Shown here: positions 35,527 to 44,187 of the stretch, in pieces
How positions within the stretch are numbered: the stretch's first letter is position 1
Layout: each line of letters starts with the position of its first letter
Assembly (NCBI GenBank): GCA_040217575.1
Contig: JAVJPW010000002.1
Location: 186,001 to 250,000, forward strand
Length of the DNA: 64,000 nucleotides
Direction: 5' to 3'
Source of the DNA: Pacificispira sp040217575
GTDB lineage: Bacteria > Pseudomonadota > Alphaproteobacteria > UBA8366 > Aestuariispiraceae
Translations under genes and position numbers: made by a program
Notes under the pieces: generated by a model
Database searches by the model: none
What the model was told of the DNA's origin: nothing
Seen by the model: the letters and a program-made list of their open reading frames with translations, nothing else

Positions 35527-36648
35527 ATGATGAAAAAAGTTCTTTTGACCACGTCGGCGCTGGCCGGTGCGTCCCTGCTGACGGCCGGTACCGCGGCGGC
35601 TGAAGCCCCGACGGTTTCCTTCTCGGGTGCCGTTACGTACGAAATGATTTGGAATGGTGGCGATGTTCCGGCGGCCGGTACCGGCTTCAACATTTCCGCG
35701 AACGAACAGCAGTCCGAACTGGTCTGGGTTGCTTCCGGTAGCTCCGACAACGGCCTGAACTACGGCGCGCGTCTCGACTGGCGTGTTCTCGCCGGCGGCG
35801 GTGCCAGCGCGTTCGACGAAAGCTGGGTCGACGTTTCCGGCTCCTTCGGTCGTATCTACCTGGGTCAGGAAGACGGCGTGATTGACCTGATCGCGTCTCA
35901 CTCCGGTCACTCCATGCAGGTTGGTACCTGGGGTACGGACGGTAACAACGCCCTGCGCCACGTCAGCTACCTCGGCCTGAACACCGGTCTGCACTACTAT
36001 GCTTCGCATTCCGCTCAGACCTCGGACAACAACAAGATCGGTTACGTGACGCCGAACTTCTCCGGCTTCCAGGCTGGTGTTGCGTTCACGCCGAACAGCG
36101 CTGCCGCTCAGGCCGCTGGCACGAACAACGACAACGACGCCAACGCGTTTGAAGTCGCTGTCGCGTGGAACGGTGACCTTGGTGATGTCGCTCTGGGTAT
36201 CGGCGGTGGTTACGCGATCGCGGATGACCAGTCTTCCACGAACGGCACGCAGCCCCCGGAAGACCAGAACTCCTACAACATCGGTGCGACGGTTGGCTTC
36301 GCTGGCTTCACGGTCGGTGCTGCTTACATCAACAACGAAGACTCCAACTGTGCGGCCGCGACCACGACCTGTGACGCGGGCGACGGCTGGAACATCGGTG
36401 CGGGCTACAACTTTGGCCCGGGCGCGGTCTCGATCATGTATCAGACGGCGGAAGACGACACCGACGGCAACGGTCGTAGCGACGAATCCGCTGTCGTTCA
36501 CGCCGGTATCAACTACACGATCGCCGACGGTCTTTCGACGCACCTGAACGGTTACTGGTTCGACCTCGAGAACGAAGCGGGCTCCGGCGTCGCGACGAAC
36601 TCGAACGACGCTCAGGTCATCATTCTCGGTACCCGCGTTTCCTTCTAA
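35527..36648 (+). CDS. Outer-membrane porin
   Basis: 373 residues with an excellent GGAGGT site before tandem ATGs (35527/35530). Residues 1-24 are a Sec signal peptide ending AAA. The mature chain is Gly-, Asn- and aromatic-rich with alternating beta-strand patterns (GFTVGAAYIN, NLGAGYNFG-like repeats) and ends in F (TRVSF), the outer-membrane assembly signal. It fits the alphaproteobacterial 16-strand general porins (porin_4 type). Codon use is strongly skewed to GGT, GCT, CGT and TTC unlike every neighbour, which signals very high expression. A perfect terminator follows. Confidence 0.9.
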   Translation: MMKKVLLTTSALAGASLLTAGTAAAEAPTVSFSGAVTYEMIWNGGDVPAAGTGFNISANEQQSELVWVASGSSDNGLNYGARLDWRVLAGGGASAFDESWVDVSGSFGRIYLGQEDGVIDLIASHSGHSMQVGTWGTDGNNALRHVSYLGLNTGLHYYASHSAQTSDNNKIGYVTPNFSGFQAGVAFTPNSAAAQAAGTNNDNDANAFEVAVAWNGDLGDVALGIGGGYAIADDQSSTNGTQPPEDQNSYNIGATVGFAGFTVGAAYINNEDSNCAAATTTCDAGDGWNIGAGYNFGPGAVSIMYQTAEDDTDGNGRSDESAVVHAGINYTIADGLSTHLNGYWFDLENEAGSGVATNSNDAQVIILGTRVSF

Positions 36649-36670
36649 TCGCGGCGTAACGTAGAGTTGG

Positions 36671-36701
36671 AGAGGGCGGCGCTTGCCGCCCTCTTTTTTT
36701 T
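36671..36701 (+). terminator. Strong Rho-independent terminator of porin
   Basis: A 10-bp perfect stem AGAGGGCGGC / GCCGCCCTCT with a GCTT loop is followed by eight consecutive T. It lies 23 bp beyond the porin stop codon. Confidence 0.95.
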
Positions 36702-36741
36702 CGGATAGACGTGTCTTCCAGAATCTAGGACAGGTCGAACC

Positions 36742-37257
36742 ATGAAATTGCACGCCCTTTCGGTACTTCTCTGCGCGGGATTTCTGCTTGCTGCATGCGA
36801 TGGCGTGCGGCCTACAAGCGGCGCGGAATCCGACCGGACCATCCAGGGCATCCGCGACCATGGCAGCATCTTCGGGGATACGGTCGTTCTTGGCGGCGAC
36901 GAGGTTCCGGGCGGTGGTGTTGGGGGCATTGCCGTAAACGGGTATCTTTGGCGCGCCTCATTGGATACGGTCGCGTTTTTTCCCATGTCGCAGGTCGATG
37001 CCTATGGCGGCGTGATCATCACCGAATGGTATTCCCTGCCGGAGGCACCGTCTGAACGCTACAAGATGACCGTCTATATCCTGAACAGGGACCTTCGTGC
37101 GGACGGCGTGCGTGTTTCGTTGTTCAAGCAGGCACGGGCATCTGACGGGTCATGGGTGGATGTCGCGATTTCCGAAGGTGCGGAGGCGCGGATTGAAAAC
37201 GCCATTCTGACCCGGGCGCGTCAGCTTCGAATCAACAGCGAAGCGATCCTGGAATAG
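36742..37257 (+). CDS. Putative lipoprotein, unknown function
   Basis: 171 residues. A signal peptide ends in the lipobox LLAAC (Cys at about 19). The mature part has no motif I recognise; it begins with a Gly-rich linker and continues with amphipathic beta-like strands (VDAYGGVIITEWY, KMTVYILN, VRVSLFKQARASDGSWVDV). The latter part resembles the DUF3576 lipoproteins that often precede leuS in alphaproteobacteria, which fits its place directly before leuS. That family assignment is from memory and unverified. Confidence 0.75.
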   Translation: MKLHALSVLLCAGFLLAACDGVRPTSGAESDRTIQGIRDHGSIFGDTVVLGGDEVPGGGVGGIAVNGYLWRASLDTVAFFPMSQVDAYGGVIITEWYSLPEAPSERYKMTVYILNRDLRADGVRVSLFKQARASDGSWVDVAISEGAEARIENAILTRARQLRINSEAILE

Positions 37258-37357
37258 GGTCCCAGCTTTCGTAACACGTCCGACGTAAGACCGGCCGGGA
37301 CGACCGATCCGGGGTTGTGCGGACGATTTCTCATATCTTGCCGGACAGAATTTGAAG

Positions 37358-39919
37358 ATGCGCTACAACCCGAAAGAAATTGAAAAGAAATGGCAGGCCC
37401 GCTGGGAAGAGGCCGCTTCTTTTCGAACGCCGGACGATGACGGTTCCGAAAAATATTATGTGCTGGAGATGTTTCCCTATCCGTCCGGGCGGATTCATAT
37501 GGGTCATGTCCGGAATTACACGTTGGGCGATGTCGTCGCGCGGTACAAAAAGTCACGTGGTTTCAGCGTTCTGCATCCGATGGGCTGGGACGCGTTCGGG
37601 CTTCCTGCGGAAAATGCGGCGATCGAAAATAAGGTGCCGCCTGCGGCATGGACCCGCCAGAACATCGATACCATGCGCGCGCAACTCAAGACGCTTGGCC
37701 TGTCGATTGATTGGGACCGGGAGGTGTCGACCTGCGAGCCTGAATATTACAAACACGAACAGAAAATGTTCCTGGATTTCATGCGTGTGGGCCTGGCCTA
37801 TCGGCGGGAATCCTGGGTCAATTGGGACCCGGTCGACCAGACCGTCCTGGCCAATGAACAGGTGATTGACGGCAAGGGTTGGCGTACGGGAGCGCCGGTG
37901 GAAAAGCGGCGTCTGTCGCAATGGTTCCTGAAAATCACCGCCTATTCCGAAGAGCTTTTGGCGGCGTTGGACGGCCTGGATCGCTGGCCGGAAAAGGTTC
38001 GCCTGATGCAGCGCAACTGGATCGGTCGGTCCGAAGGGGCAACCATCCGGTTTGAGATCGAGGGACGGGACGATCGGCTGGAATGTTTTACCACCCGCCC
38101 GGACACGCTTTACGGTATGTCGTTCTGCGCCGTGGCGCCGAACCACCCGCTGGCAGAGGCGGCGGCGAAGGACAATCCCGAACTGGCGGATTTCATTGCC
38201 GAATGCAATCGGATGAGCACCAGCGAGGAAGCGATTGAAACTGCGGAAAAGAAGGGTTTCGATACGGGCATCCGGGTGCGCCATCCCTTTATGCCGGACA
38301 AGACCTTTAGCGTGTTTGTCGCGAATTTCGTCCTGATGGAGTACGGCACCGGCGCGATTTTCGGGTGCCCCGGCCATGATCAGCGGGATATGGATTTTGC
38401 CAGGAAATACGGTCTGGAGGTAACCCCGGTCGTCCTTCCGAAAGGGGCGGATCCGGACAGTTTCGTTTTGGCTGACGAGGCTTTTGTCGGTGAGGGCACG
38501 CTTTTCAATTCGGATTTCCTGGACGGGTTGGATGTCGAAACGGGTATCCGCCGCGCGATTGAACGGTTGGAGGAGATCGGGATCGGAACCGGTACGACCA
38601 CCTATCGTCTGCGCGACTGGGGTGTTTCCCGTCAGCGGTATTGGGGATGCCCGATTCCGGTGGTCCATTGCGGCGCTTGCGGTCTGGTGCCTGTGCCGGA
38701 TGACCAGTTGCCTGTGAAGCTGCCGGAGGACCCCAGTTTCGATAAGCCCGGAAATCCGCTTGTGCATCATCCGACATGGAAAAAGACACAATGCCCGACC
38801 TGTGGCGGTCCGGCGGAGCGGGAAACCGATACGTTCGACACTTTCTTCGAAAGTTCCTGGTACTTCGCGCGCTATGCTGATTCGAAGAACGAGGATTTGG
38901 GTTTCAGCCCGGAAAGTGCTGCGCGCTGGCTTCCGGTCGACCAGTATATCGGTGGCATCGAACATGCGATCCTGCATCTTTTGTATTCCCGCTTCTTCAC
39001 CCGTGCGTTGAAGGAATGCGGGTATCTGGATCTGGATGAACCTTTTGCCGGTCTGTTCACGCAAGGCATGGTCTGTCACGAGACATATCGGGACGAAGCC
39101 GGCGGTTGGGTCTTCCCGGTCGATGTGGAACGCCGCCCGGACGGGGCCGTTCATGCGAAGACCGGTGCACCGGTTACGGTGGGTCGGTCGGAAAAGATGT
39201 CCAAGTCGCGCCGCAACGTCGTCGACCCTGTCGATATCGTCGATACCTATGGCGCGGATACCGCGCGGCTTTTCATGTTGTCGGACAGCCCGCCCGACCG
39301 GGATCTGGAATGGACGGAATCGGGGGTAGAGGGTGCCTGGCGGTTCTTGGGCCGCGTGGTGCGGTCGATCACAGAAGGCGGGGATGGAATTGCGCCCATG
39401 GATTCGGCGCGGCCTTCGGCAATGTCCGATGCGGCGTCGGATGCGGAGCGGGCCATTCACCGCACGATCGACGGCGTGACGCAGGACCTGGAAAAGTTTC
39501 ATTTCAACCGGTCGATCGCGCGAATCCGCGAACTGTCGAATACTCTGTTCGGACTGAACGGGTTGGACGCGGATGTGTGTTGGGTCCGTCGTTTCGGATT
39601 CGAAGCGATCGTTCGGTTGCTGGCACCGATGACGCCGCATGTGGCTGAAGAACTGTGGGCGCAGCTTGGGCACGAAGCGATGCTGGTCGATACCGACTGG
39701 CCGGTTGCCGACCCTGCGATGCTGGTGGAAGAAACGGTGACCATCGCGGTTCAGGTGAATGGCAAGCTTCGGGCAACCATCGAATTGCCTCGTGACCTGG
39801 ACAAGGAATCGGCGGAAGCCGCGGCGCTTGCGGAAGAAAATGTCCAGCGGACACTGGACGGGAAGTCGCCCCGCAAGGTGATCGTGGTGCCGAACAGGAT
39901 TGTTAATATCGTTGCCTAG
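37358..39919 (+). CDS. leuS: Leucyl-tRNA synthetase
   Basis: 853 residues from the ATG at 37358; a TTG two codons upstream is in frame. The class I signatures are the HIGH-type HMGH in GRIHMGHVRNY and KMSKS in EKMSKSRRNV. The CP1 editing domain includes TTRPDTLYG. It charges tRNA-Leu in the cytosol. It is first in leuS-lptE-holA, the arrangement conserved next to parB near alphaproteobacterial origins. Confidence 0.98.
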   Translation: MRYNPKEIEKKWQARWEEAASFRTPDDDGSEKYYVLEMFPYPSGRIHMGHVRNYTLGDVVARYKKSRGFSVLHPMGWDAFGLPAENAAIENKVPPAAWTRQNIDTMRAQLKTLGLSIDWDREVSTCEPEYYKHEQKMFLDFMRVGLAYRRESWVNWDPVDQTVLANEQVIDGKGWRTGAPVEKRRLSQWFLKITAYSEELLAALDGLDRWPEKVRLMQRNWIGRSEGATIRFEIEGRDDRLECFTTRPDTLYGMSFCAVAPNHPLAEAAAKDNPELADFIAECNRMSTSEEAIETAEKKGFDTGIRVRHPFMPDKTFSVFVANFVLMEYGTGAIFGCPGHDQRDMDFARKYGLEVTPVVLPKGADPDSFVLADEAFVGEGTLFNSDFLDGLDVETGIRRAIERLEEIGIGTGTTTYRLRDWGVSRQRYWGCPIPVVHCGACGLVPVPDDQLPVKLPEDPSFDKPGNPLVHHPTWKKTQCPTCGGPAERETDTFDTFFESSWYFARYADSKNEDLGFSPESAARWLPVDQYIGGIEHAILHLLYSRFFTRALKECGYLDLDEPFAGLFTQGMVCHETYRDEAGGWVFPVDVERRPDGAVHAKTGAPVTVGRSEKMSKSRRNVVDPVDIVDTYGADTARLFMLSDSPPDRDLEWTESGVEGAWRFLGRVVRSITEGGDGIAPMDSARPSAMSDAASDAERAIHRTIDGVTQDLEKFHFNRSIARIRELSNTLFGLNGLDADVCWVRRFGFEAIVRLLAPMTPHVAEELWAQLGHEAMLVDTDWPVADPAMLVEETVTIAVQVNGKLRATIELPRDLDKESAEAAALAEENVQRTLDGKSPRKVIVVPNRIVNIVA

Positions 39920-40032
39920 AGCCGGGGTGCCCCAAAACCCGGCGCGTCTTGATGCGTCGTCTGGTGACGGGACCTAGTGACGCCGATGGCGGATTGCGGC
40001 ATTGTGGGTCGCGGCGGTAGCGGAAGGTTAGG

Positions 40033-40575
40033 ATGATCATGGACGGATCGCGGCGTCGGTTGCTTCGACTTTCGGGCGGTTTGGGCCTGCTTGGACTTGC
40101 GGGTGGCGTTGCGGGCTGCGGATTCCGGCCGGTTTATGGGACCGGAGGGTCAGACGGTGGCGCCGACGCTGCCGAAGACCTTGCGGCCACCCAGGTCGGC
40201 ATCATTGCCGACCGTGAGGGGCAGATCCTGCACAACCTTCTTCTGGATCGATTTAATCCTCGTGGTCGGCCGACTGAACCGCGCCATTCGCTTTCGACGG
40301 CCGTATCGATCGCGATCAGTGAGCTTGGTACTCAGATCGACGAGACGACGACCCGTTCGCAAGTTACCGTGTCGGCGACATCGACCCTAAACGCCTTTGG
40401 CGAAGCCCACAGTTTTCGGTCGCGCATTGTCGCGACCTTCTCCACGACGGAATCCGAATATGCATCGTCCGTGGCGGAACAGGATGCGATAAAGCGGGCG
40501 ATGGTCGTGATTGCGGATGATATCCGCCTGCAGGTCGCGACGTTCTTTGAAAGACAACGTCTGCTGCAGAGCTGA
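40033..40575 (+). CDS. lptE: LPS-assembly lipoprotein LptE-like
   Basis: 180 residues. The signal has a lipobox VAGC with the Cys at 29, followed by GFRPVYG, the hallmark of LptE/RlpB proteins. The n-region SRRRLLRLSGG looks Tat-like. LptE plugs the LptD barrel that inserts lipopolysaccharide in the outer membrane. The place between leuS and holA is the conserved one. An ATG two codons downstream is an alternative start. Confidence 0.87.
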   Translation: MIMDGSRRRLLRLSGGLGLLGLAGGVAGCGFRPVYGTGGSDGGADAAEDLAATQVGIIADREGQILHNLLLDRFNPRGRPTEPRHSLSTAVSIAISELGTQIDETTTRSQVTVSATSTLNAFGEAHSFRSRIVATFSTTESEYASSVAEQDAIKRAMVVIADDIRLQVATFFERQRLLQS

Positions 40576-40580
40576 CGGTC

Positions 40581-41618
40581 GTGACCAAGGTTGCTGCCAA
40601 ATCCGTTGATGGATTTCTGAAGGGGCCGCCTTCCGACATTCGCGCAATTCTGTTCTACGGTCCGGATGGCGGCCTGGCGCGGGAGCGGATGGCAACCGCG
40701 GCGCTGACCGTTGTGCCGGCATTGGATGACCCGTTTCTTGTCAGCGAAATTGCCGGCGACGGACTGTCTGACGATCCGGCCCGCTTGGGGGATGAGGCGG
40801 CGGCGATCGCCATGACCGGCGGACGACGGGTCGTGATCGTTCGGGACGCGGCGGAATCCGCCTCGCCCGCCCTGTCGGCCTTTCTGGATGCACCGGTCGG
40901 GGATGCGTTGGTTTTGGTAACCGCGGGCGATCTTGGGCCTCGGTCGAAACTGCGAAAGGCGTTTGAAGGTGCCAAAATCGGGGCCGCCATTGCCTGTTAC
41001 CGGGACGAAGGGGGCGACCTGTCCAGCCTCATTGCCGAGGGGTTGCGGCCGCTGGGCGTCCGGATCGACCGGGATGCGAAGGACTTACTGACCGAAATTC
41101 TGGGGTCGGACAGGGCGGTAAGCCGGTCGGAAATCGAAAAACTTGCGCTTTACGCCGGCCCGGACGGTCATCTAGACCGCGAAACCGTGGCCGTTCTGAT
41201 CGGCGACAGCTCGGCGACCGCGCTGGACGATATTTGTTTCGCCGTCAGTGATGGGCGCGCGGATCTGCTGGAGCGGTCCTTGGAACTTCTGTCCGACGCC
41301 GGAACACCGGCTGTACAGATCCTGCGGGCGGCATCCAACCATGTCTTGCGGTTGCATCGTGTCCAGGACATGGCCGCGTCCGGCCAGGATATGGGGTCCG
41401 CCATGGCCAGCCTGAAGCCGCCGGTCTTTTTCAAGACCCGACCCCGTTTCGAATCTGTGGTGAAACGCGTGCCGCCTGCCGCCCTGACGGAGGCATTGTC
41501 GGTCCTGATGACTGCGGAAGCGGCTTGCAAACGGACCGGTGCGCCTGACGCCCTGTTGTGCGACCGCGCGCTGCAACAGGCCGCCGCCCTGTGCCGGCGC
41601 GCCGGGCGACGACGCTAA
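40581..41618 (+). CDS. holA: DNA polymerase III delta subunit
   Basis: 345 residues from a GTG at 40581, five bases after the lptE stop. The sequence has the expected layout of HolA: FLKGPPSDIRAILFYGPDGGLARERM (a degenerate P-loop region), RRVVIVRDA, and a C-terminal helical domain with AVQILRAASNHVLRLHRVQ. Delta is the clamp-loader subunit that opens the beta clamp. It is convergent with parB; the stops are about 16 bp apart. Confidence 0.93.
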   Translation: MTKVAAKSVDGFLKGPPSDIRAILFYGPDGGLARERMATAALTVVPALDDPFLVSEIAGDGLSDDPARLGDEAAAIAMTGGRRVVIVRDAAESASPALSAFLDAPVGDALVLVTAGDLGPRSKLRKAFEGAKIGAAIACYRDEGGDLSSLIAEGLRPLGVRIDRDAKDLLTEILGSDRAVSRSEIEKLALYAGPDGHLDRETVAVLIGDSSATALDDICFAVSDGRADLLERSLELLSDAGTPAVQILRAASNHVLRLHRVQDMAASGQDMGSAMASLKPPVFFKTRPRFESVVKRVPPAALTEALSVLMTAEAACKRTGAPDALLCDRALQQAAALCRRAGRRR

Positions 41619-41633
41619 AAAAGTCGATTCATA

Positions 41634-42617
41634 TTATATTTCAACGACGTCCGAATTTTTTGGATGGTTTGAGCTGTTCAACCGTTCAATGATTTCATCC
41701 AACTGGTCCAGGGATGTGAAGGCGACGACCAGTCGGCCGGCTTCGCCGTCATTTTGAAGGTCGATGGACACGGTCATGCCCAGCCGGTCGGTCAGGCTGC
41801 GTTCCATGGACAGCGTATTCGCATCTTTTTCCGCCGCCGACTTTCCGGCGGACGCGGCACTGTCGATCCGCCCTTTCAGTTTTTCCATGCCCTTTTCGGT
41901 CTTGGCGGCTGCGGGTCGGTTGTCCTGGACCAGCTTTTCGGTCTGACGGACATTCAGGCCCTTCTTGACGACGTCATTGGCAATGGCTTCGGCGTTAGGC
42001 GCGCCCAACAGTGCACGGGCGTGACCGCTGGAAATCAGCCCGTCATCCAGCATGCTTTTCAGTTCTTCCGGCAGGTTCAGAAGACGCAGCATGTTGGCGA
42101 CATGGCAGCGGCTTTTGAACACAGATTTCGCCAGCGCATCCTGTGTATGTCCGAATTCCTCGATCAGGCGCTGATAGCCTTCCGCCTCCTCCAGGGGGGT
42201 CAGATCCTCCCGGTGGATGTTTTCGATCAGCGCGATTTCAAGGGTTTCCGTGTCGGTCAGATCCTTGACGATGACCGGCACCTCATGCAGTTGCGCACGC
42301 TGGGCCGCGCGCCAGCGGCGTTCGCCGGCGACGATTTCATAGGCGTTGGCGTCGTCCGGGTGCGCCCGCACCAGAAGCGGCTGCAGGATGCCCTGTTGGC
42401 GGATGGATTCGACCAGCCCGTCGATGGCGCCCTCGTCGAAACGCTTACGCGGCTGACCGGGGTTGGGGCGCAGATATTCGATCGGCACGGTTTTGGCGCT
42501 GCGGGCCTGCGCCCCATCCAGTTCCGGGCTGAAGGCGTCCGCCCCTTCTTCATCTCCGAACAGGGCCGACAGACCCCGCCCCAGGCCGCGCTTTCTCGTG
42601 TCTTCCGCCGGTGTCAT
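41634..42617 (-). CDS. parB: Chromosome-partitioning protein ParB
   Basis: 327 residues from the ATG at 42617, overlapping the parA stop by 4 bp. Landmarks are the N-terminal RGLGRGLSALFGDE, the CTPase box GERRWRA with ENIHREDLTPLEEAEGY, the helix-turn-helix FGHTQDALAKSV, and a C-terminal dimerisation domain. ParB loads at parS and spreads as a CTP-dependent clamp. Two perfect parS sites lie 1.4 and 3.6 kb away. Confidence 0.97.
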   Translation of the reverse strand: MTPAEDTRKRGLGRGLSALFGDEEGADAFSPELDGAQARSAKTVPIEYLRPNPGQPRKRFDEGAIDGLVESIRQQGILQPLLVRAHPDDANAYEIVAGERRWRAAQRAQLHEVPVIVKDLTDTETLEIALIENIHREDLTPLEEAEGYQRLIEEFGHTQDALAKSVFKSRCHVANMLRLLNLPEELKSMLDDGLISSGHARALLGAPNAEAIANDVVKKGLNVRQTEKLVQDNRPAAAKTEKGMEKLKGRIDSAASAGKSAAEKDANTLSMERSLTDRLGMTVSIDLQNDGEAGRLVVAFTSLDQLDEIIERLNSSNHPKNSDVVEI

Positions 42618-43438
42618 GCGCCCGCCCTCCGTTCGCGTTTCAGGACTTCGCTGGCCAAGTGGATATAGGCCTGGGAACCGCGGCAATCCATGTCATAGAG
42701 GATGACCGGTTTTCCGTAGCTGGGCGCTTCGGACACGCGCACGTTGCGCGGGATGACCGTTTCATAGACCTTCTCACCCAGATGTTGGCGCACGTCGGCG
42801 GCAACCATGTCGGAAAGGTTGTTCCGCTTGTCATACATGGTCAGCACGACACCCTGGATGTCGAGGCGCGGGTTGAAGGCCCGCTTCACCCGTTCGATGG
42901 TACGCATCAGGTGGCTCAACCCTTCCAGTGCGTAGAATTCGCACTGAAGCGGCACCATGACCGAATCGGCGGCACACAGGGCGTTCAGTGTCAGAAGGCC
43001 CAGCGCCGGCGGACAGTCGATCAGGATGTAGTCGAATTCGGTGACCGCACCCTTGATTGCGTCGCGCAGGCGAAATTCGCGGCGATCTTCTTCCACCAGT
43101 TCGATTTCCGCCCCGGACAGGTCAATGGACGCCGGCACAATCTTCAGACCGGGAATTGCGGTTTCCACTACCGCGTCCATCGCATTGCGGCGGGACAGCA
43201 GCAGGTCATAGGAGTTCAATGCCCGGGACTTCCGGTCAATCCCTAGTCCGGTTGACGCATTGCCCTGTGCATCGATGTCGATGATCAGGACCCGCTTCTT
43301 ACAGGCGGCAAGCGCGGTCGCCAGATTGATGGCGGTCGTGGTTTTGCCGACTCCGCCCTTCTGATTGGCGATTGCAACCACACGGGCTGTCCCGTCCGGA
43401 CGCGCCCTGGTCAATTTTTCCGGCAGTTTCGCATACAT
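42614..43438 (-). CDS. parA: Chromosome-partitioning ATPase ParA
   Basis: 274 residues. The deviant Walker A is AIANQKGGVGKTTTAINL, with the switch region IDIDAQGNASTG and DYILIDCPPALG. A 17-residue extension precedes the core. ParA forms nucleoid-bound gradients that move ParB-parS complexes. It is coupled to parB by a 4-bp overlap and follows rsmG by 53 bp. Confidence 0.97.
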   Translation of the reverse strand: MYAKLPEKLTRARPDGTARVVAIANQKGGVGKTTTAINLATALAACKKRVLIIDIDAQGNASTGLGIDRKSRALNSYDLLLSRRNAMDAVVETAIPGLKIVPASIDLSGAEIELVEEDRREFRLRDAIKGAVTEFDYILIDCPPALGLLTLNALCAADSVMVPLQCEFYALEGLSHLMRTIERVKRAFNPRLDIQGVVLTMYDKRNNLSDMVAADVRQHLGEKVYETVIPRNVRVSEAPSYGKPVILYDMDCRGSQAYIHLASEVLKRERRAGA

Positions 43439-43491
43439 GGACGCAGTTCCTCTTTCGGTGTCTGAGTGTGACCCCGAAAGAGGCGGCGTTC

Positions 43492-44157
43492 CTAATCCTT
43501 TGCTTTAACGGCCAAATGTGAGACCGCAAGAACAACCGAATCCGGATCAACCGCGCTCGGAATCACGTCATAATCTATATACCATCCATAATTTATGTCA
43601 GTCAATTCATCTTTATACTGCTTACCCTTCGGGAAAACTGCGCAACAGCCCTTATTCCAGAAGGGAAGGGCAAGGGTCAGTAAACTGGGCAGGGGGGCTA
43701 ATGCCCTGGCAGAAATAACGTCCGGCGGGTCAATCTGCAGCGTTTCCGCCCGTTTGGCGTGAACGAACACGCGCTCGGTCACGCCGAGTGTGCGGGCCGC
43801 CTCCCTGAGGAAAGCAGCCTTTCGTTGATCGGATTCCACCAGGTGTACTTCCATACCGGTCATGGCCGCCAGGACCAGGCCGGGGAAACCGGCGCCGCTT
43901 CCAAGGTCCAGCAAGCGCCTTGCGCCCGGTGGGATGAGGGGGGCCAGCTGTGCGGAATCCAGCATATGCCGGCGCCAGAGGTCTGGCAGGGTGTTTGGTC
44001 CAACCAGGTTGATCCGGCGTTGCCATTTCTCCAGAAGGGATGCGTATCCGGCAAGCGCGTCGGTTGTTTCACGTGAAACACCTGTAATATTCGCGAAATC
44101 GGCGGCGTTTAGCGGCCGCTGGGGCAGGTCCTGGGGCCGGCAGATTGGGCGGATCAT
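43492..44157 (-). CDS. rsmG: 16S rRNA m7G527 methyltransferase
   Basis: 221 residues. The SAM motif LLDLGSGAGFPGLVLA and the preceding LWRRHMLDSAQL identify RsmG (GidB). It methylates G527 of 16S rRNA. The coding sequence contains a perfect parS site that encodes GVSRETTD, so the protein sequence is constrained by the centromere there. The gene lies between mnmG and parA, the usual order. Confidence 0.95.
   Translation of the reverse strand: MIRPICRPQDLPQRPLNAADFANITGVSRETTDALAGYASLLEKWQRRINLVGPNTLPDLWRRHMLDSAQLAPLIPPGARRLLDLGSGAGFPGLVLAAMTGMEVHLVESDQRKAAFLREAARTLGVTERVFVHAKRAETLQIDPPDVISARALAPLPSLLTLALPFWNKGCCAVFPKGKQYKDELTDINYGWYIDYDVIPSAVDPDSVVLAVSHLAVKAKD
44065..44080. other. parS centromere site 1 (inside rsmG)
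   Basis: A perfect 16-bp palindrome TGTTTCACGTGAAACA, identical to the canonical ParB-binding parS. It lies within the rsmG reading frame, about 1.4 kb from parB. Confidence 0.96.
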
Positions 44158-44187
44158 GGGGCGGCAATCCCGCAGAATGAATGTGAG

